Source: DAITMV01 sp046318595
GTDB taxonomy: Bacteria > Pseudomonadota > Gammaproteobacteria > Burkholderiales > Burkholderiaceae_B
DNA: 6,144 nucleotides
Assembly (NCBI GenBank): GCA_046318595.1
Contig: JBKCTV010000075.1
Coordinates: forward strand, 1-6,144
Direction: 5' to 3'
In this document: piece by piece, positions 4,499-6,144 of the stretch
Position numbering within the stretch: position 1 is the stretch's first letter
Layout: each line of letters begins with the position of its first letter
Made by a program: the position numbers and the translations under genes
Notes under the pieces: model-generated
Told to the model about the DNA's origin: nothing
Databases searched by the model: none
What the model saw: the letters and a program-made list of their open reading frames with translations, nothing else

Positions 4499-6144
4499 GC
4501 CGCTTCCTCCTCTGGATAGACCCAGATGGAGGGGTTTTCGACGGGCAGGATTGCGCCATTGCCAGGCTGCTTGAAATGCGTTGGCAAGAGCGGACGCATA
4601 TCGTTGGAAATCTCGCCCGTGTCCGGATTGACGGTTTCCTCGCCCGTGGGGACTTCCATGCCCTCGACGCACATCACGCCGTATTTGCTCTTGGCGGCGT
4701 TGTCTTTGTTGAATTTGACGTAGCCTTTCGTGGCCAGCACATCGATGCGGTCGCGGATGGAATGGTTGCCGCCCAGACCAGCCTTGTTTTCGAATGCCTG
4801 ACAGAACTGGCTCGGCGTATAGAGCGCGCCCTTGCGGCCTTCATCGAACAGCAATTGCAGGATGACGTCGTGACGGCGACGGCGCTCGTTATCGAGCCGC
4901 TGCCCGTAATCCTTGTTCACAAGACGCTCGGAATGGTGATCCATCTCGCGCCAGCGCCCGTCGATTTTATCGACCCATTTGGGCGGAATGGCCTCGCCAT
5001 TGCGCAGCTCGAACATGAGCTGGCGCAGGCTTTGCTGTTCATCGGGGCGGAACAGGATCATGCCCGTGGAATAGAAACTGCGTAAGGAGCCAGCGCCGCT
5101 TAATCCCTGGAACGGATCATCCTCCAGCATTTTCTTGCTGATCTTCTTGGTATGGTGGGCAAGGATGATGCCGAGGTCGGGATTGACCAGAAAGCGCAGA
5201 CGTTCCACGCGATCCTGCAAAAAGGTCAGCATGGCGGTATTGTCGTTTTCGCCTTCGCCGTCATAGACATTGCGCAAAGGATCGATGGCGATGATGTCGA
5301 GCAACCGTGGATCGAAATGACGCAGGATGGCGTCGCGCACCATCTCGACGCCTTTTTCATCCAGCAGCATCCGCACCTGGGGGGTGATGATCAGGTTTTG
5401 CCGGACGAGCGGCAGGAATCTGGGATCGAAATTGATCTGCTGGAGGCGTTCGCGCAGATAGTGGTAACCGATTTCCGCCTGAAAGAAGAAAATCTTGAGC
5501 GGTTTTGCGGGGCGCATGCCGAGAAAGGGCAGCCCTGCGGCCATGTGCGCCAGCAAGGACAGCATGAAATCGGTTTTGCCGACCTTGGGCGCGCCGCCCA
5601 GCACCAGCAGGCCACCAGGTGTCAGCACGCGCGGAGCAATGATGTCATCCGGCATGGGGCTGTCGTCATCGAGCAGATGCCCGACGCTGAAAGCAGGCAG
5701 CGCGGAAGCTGGCGGGATGGTCATGCGCGGCGCGGAAGTCAGAAACGCCGGAACATCCATGCCATCGCGCACGGCGTCGGCCACGTCCCAGCCTTCGGGC
5801 TTGTCTTCGGGTGGGATCAGAATGGAGATCGATGCCACGCCGAGCGTGCGCAACTTGCCCACAACCGCGTCGGCATAATGCTTTCCGGCTTCGTCGTGAT
5901 CTGGCCAGATCATCACATGCTTGCCGTAAAGCGGTGACCAGTCGGGTTTGTCCACGGGCGCGTTCGCACCGTTCATGGCTGTTGTGGCGCAGATGCCGAG
6001 CGCAATCATCGCGTCGGCGCATTTTTCACCCTCAACAAGGACGACGCTGTTGGCGCTGGCAATGCCTGGCTGGTTGTAAAGCGGTCTTGGCTCCGGCGCG
6101 CGGCGCTTACGCGCTTTTACATCCCACGGGCGGAACTCCTTGCC
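4495..6144 (-). CDS. TOPRIM-AAA primase/helicase (5' partial)
   Basis: The frame is open to the right edge, so the true start is outside; 549 residues are visible. The ATG at 6009 is not the start, because the codons before it encode the first half of a TOPRIM motif (VVLVEGEKCADA, visible residues 34-45). The DxD of TOPRIM follows (WPDHDEAG, about 80-87). A linker leads to a RepA/KaiC-like AAA ATPase (AAA_25 type): Walker A GGAPKVGKT at about 183-191, Walker B IIAIDP at about 284-289 and the sensor-like AHHTKK at about 329-334. The C-terminal part (about 425-485) looks like a winged helix. The family couples primase-type nucleotidyl chemistry with a hexameric helicase to start element DNA replication. 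A zinc-binding N-terminus is expected upstream but not seen. The stop at 4497-4495 overlaps the next ATG, and the terminal Glu codons contain AGGAGG. This is the first visible gene of the minus-strand module. Confidence 0.92.
   Translation of the reverse strand, partial: GKEFRPWDVKARKRRAPEPRPLYNQPGIASANSVVLVEGEKCADAMIALGICATTAMNGANAPVDKPDWSPLYGKHVMIWPDHDEAGKHYADAVVGKLRTLGVASISILIPPEDKPEGWDVADAVRDGMDVPAFLTSAPRMTIPPASALPAFSVGHLLDDDSPMPDDIIAPRVLTPGGLLVLGGAPKVGKTDFMLSLLAHMAAGLPFLGMRPAKPLKIFFFQAEIGYHYLRERLQQINFDPRFLPLVRQNLIITPQVRMLLDEKGVEMVRDAILRHFDPRLLDIIAIDPLRNVYDGEGENDNTAMLTFLQDRVERLRFLVNPDLGIILAHHTKKISKKMLEDDPFQGLSGAGSLRSFYSTGMILFRPDEQQSLRQLMFELRNGEAIPPKWVDKIDGRWREMDHHSERLVNKDYGQRLDNERRRRHDVILQLLFDEGRKGALYTPSQFCQAFENKAGLGGNHSIRDRIDVLATKGYVKFNKDNAAKSKYGVMCVEGMEVPTGEETVNPDTGEISNDMRPLLPTHFKQPGNGAILPVENPSIWVYPEEEAA
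4506..4511 (-). promoter_or_regulatory. AGGAGG ribosome binding site inside helicase 3' end
   Basis: A perfect anti-16S AGGAGG (minus strand 4511-4506) lies within the Glu codons at the end of the helicase gene, seven bases before the ATG at 4498. It is the main argument that the 100-residue frame starting there is translated by coupling. It could be incidental, since Glu-Glu codons naturally spell GAGGAG. Confidence 0.45.

Noticed and set aside
5152..5937. 261-codon open frame on the plus strand
   Set aside because: It is antisense to the clearly conserved TOPRIM/AAA gene; its product has no recognisable motif and the codon bias is explained by the real gene on the other strand.

Overview
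The window looks like part of a prophage, or a phage-derived or conjugative island, in a moderately GC-rich alphaproteobacterium. The basis is the gene set rather than a database hit: a TOPRIM-helicase protein, a RuvC-like resolvase, a DUF6362-type HTH protein and a ParB-domain DNA methyltransferase in a row on the minus strand. These face a plus-strand cluster of small accessory genes of the DUF3489/DUF6900 type common on alphaproteobacterial mobile elements. No rRNA, tRNA, insertion sequence, integrase or CRISPR array was seen.

Plus strand, 1-1864: the end of a DUF3489 protein with a lysine/alanine-rich tail runs in from the left edge (2-349). It is followed closely by an unrecognised 109-residue protein (355-684). 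A strong hairpin with a T-rich tail (694-737) probably ends that unit. A second unit follows with two further proteins (819-1337, with a DUF6900-like C-terminus, and 1349-1864, of unknown function), each with a clear Shine-Dalgarno sequence. Its last stop codon physically overlaps the stop codon of the convergent minus-strand methyltransferase.

Minus strand, 6144-1861 (transcribed right to left): a primase/helicase fragment (TOPRIM plus RepA-like AAA ATPase) enters from the right edge and ends at 4495. It is followed by a roughly 300-base stretch rich in AGATTG/CAATCT direct and inverted repeats, which also carries a possible 100-residue reading frame joined by ATGA overlaps at both ends. Next come the RuvC-like resolvase (4199-3708), the DUF6362 protein coupled to it by a TAATG overlap (3708-3328), a 240-base intergenic stretch with a palindrome and four GTTACA repeats, and the ParB/N6-adenine methyltransferase gene (3087-1861). 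That last gene is interrupted by one in-frame TAA stop.

Together the minus-strand genes form a replication/recombination/DNA-modification module. The helicase-primase would open and prime DNA, the RuvC-like enzyme would cut branched intermediates, the DUF6362 HTH protein may regulate or bind DNA, and the methyltransferase, if functional, would modify element or host DNA. The most notable points are the disrupted methyltransferase, the repeat-dense candidate origin or control region next to the helicase, and the GTTACA repeats abutting the methyltransferase start codon.
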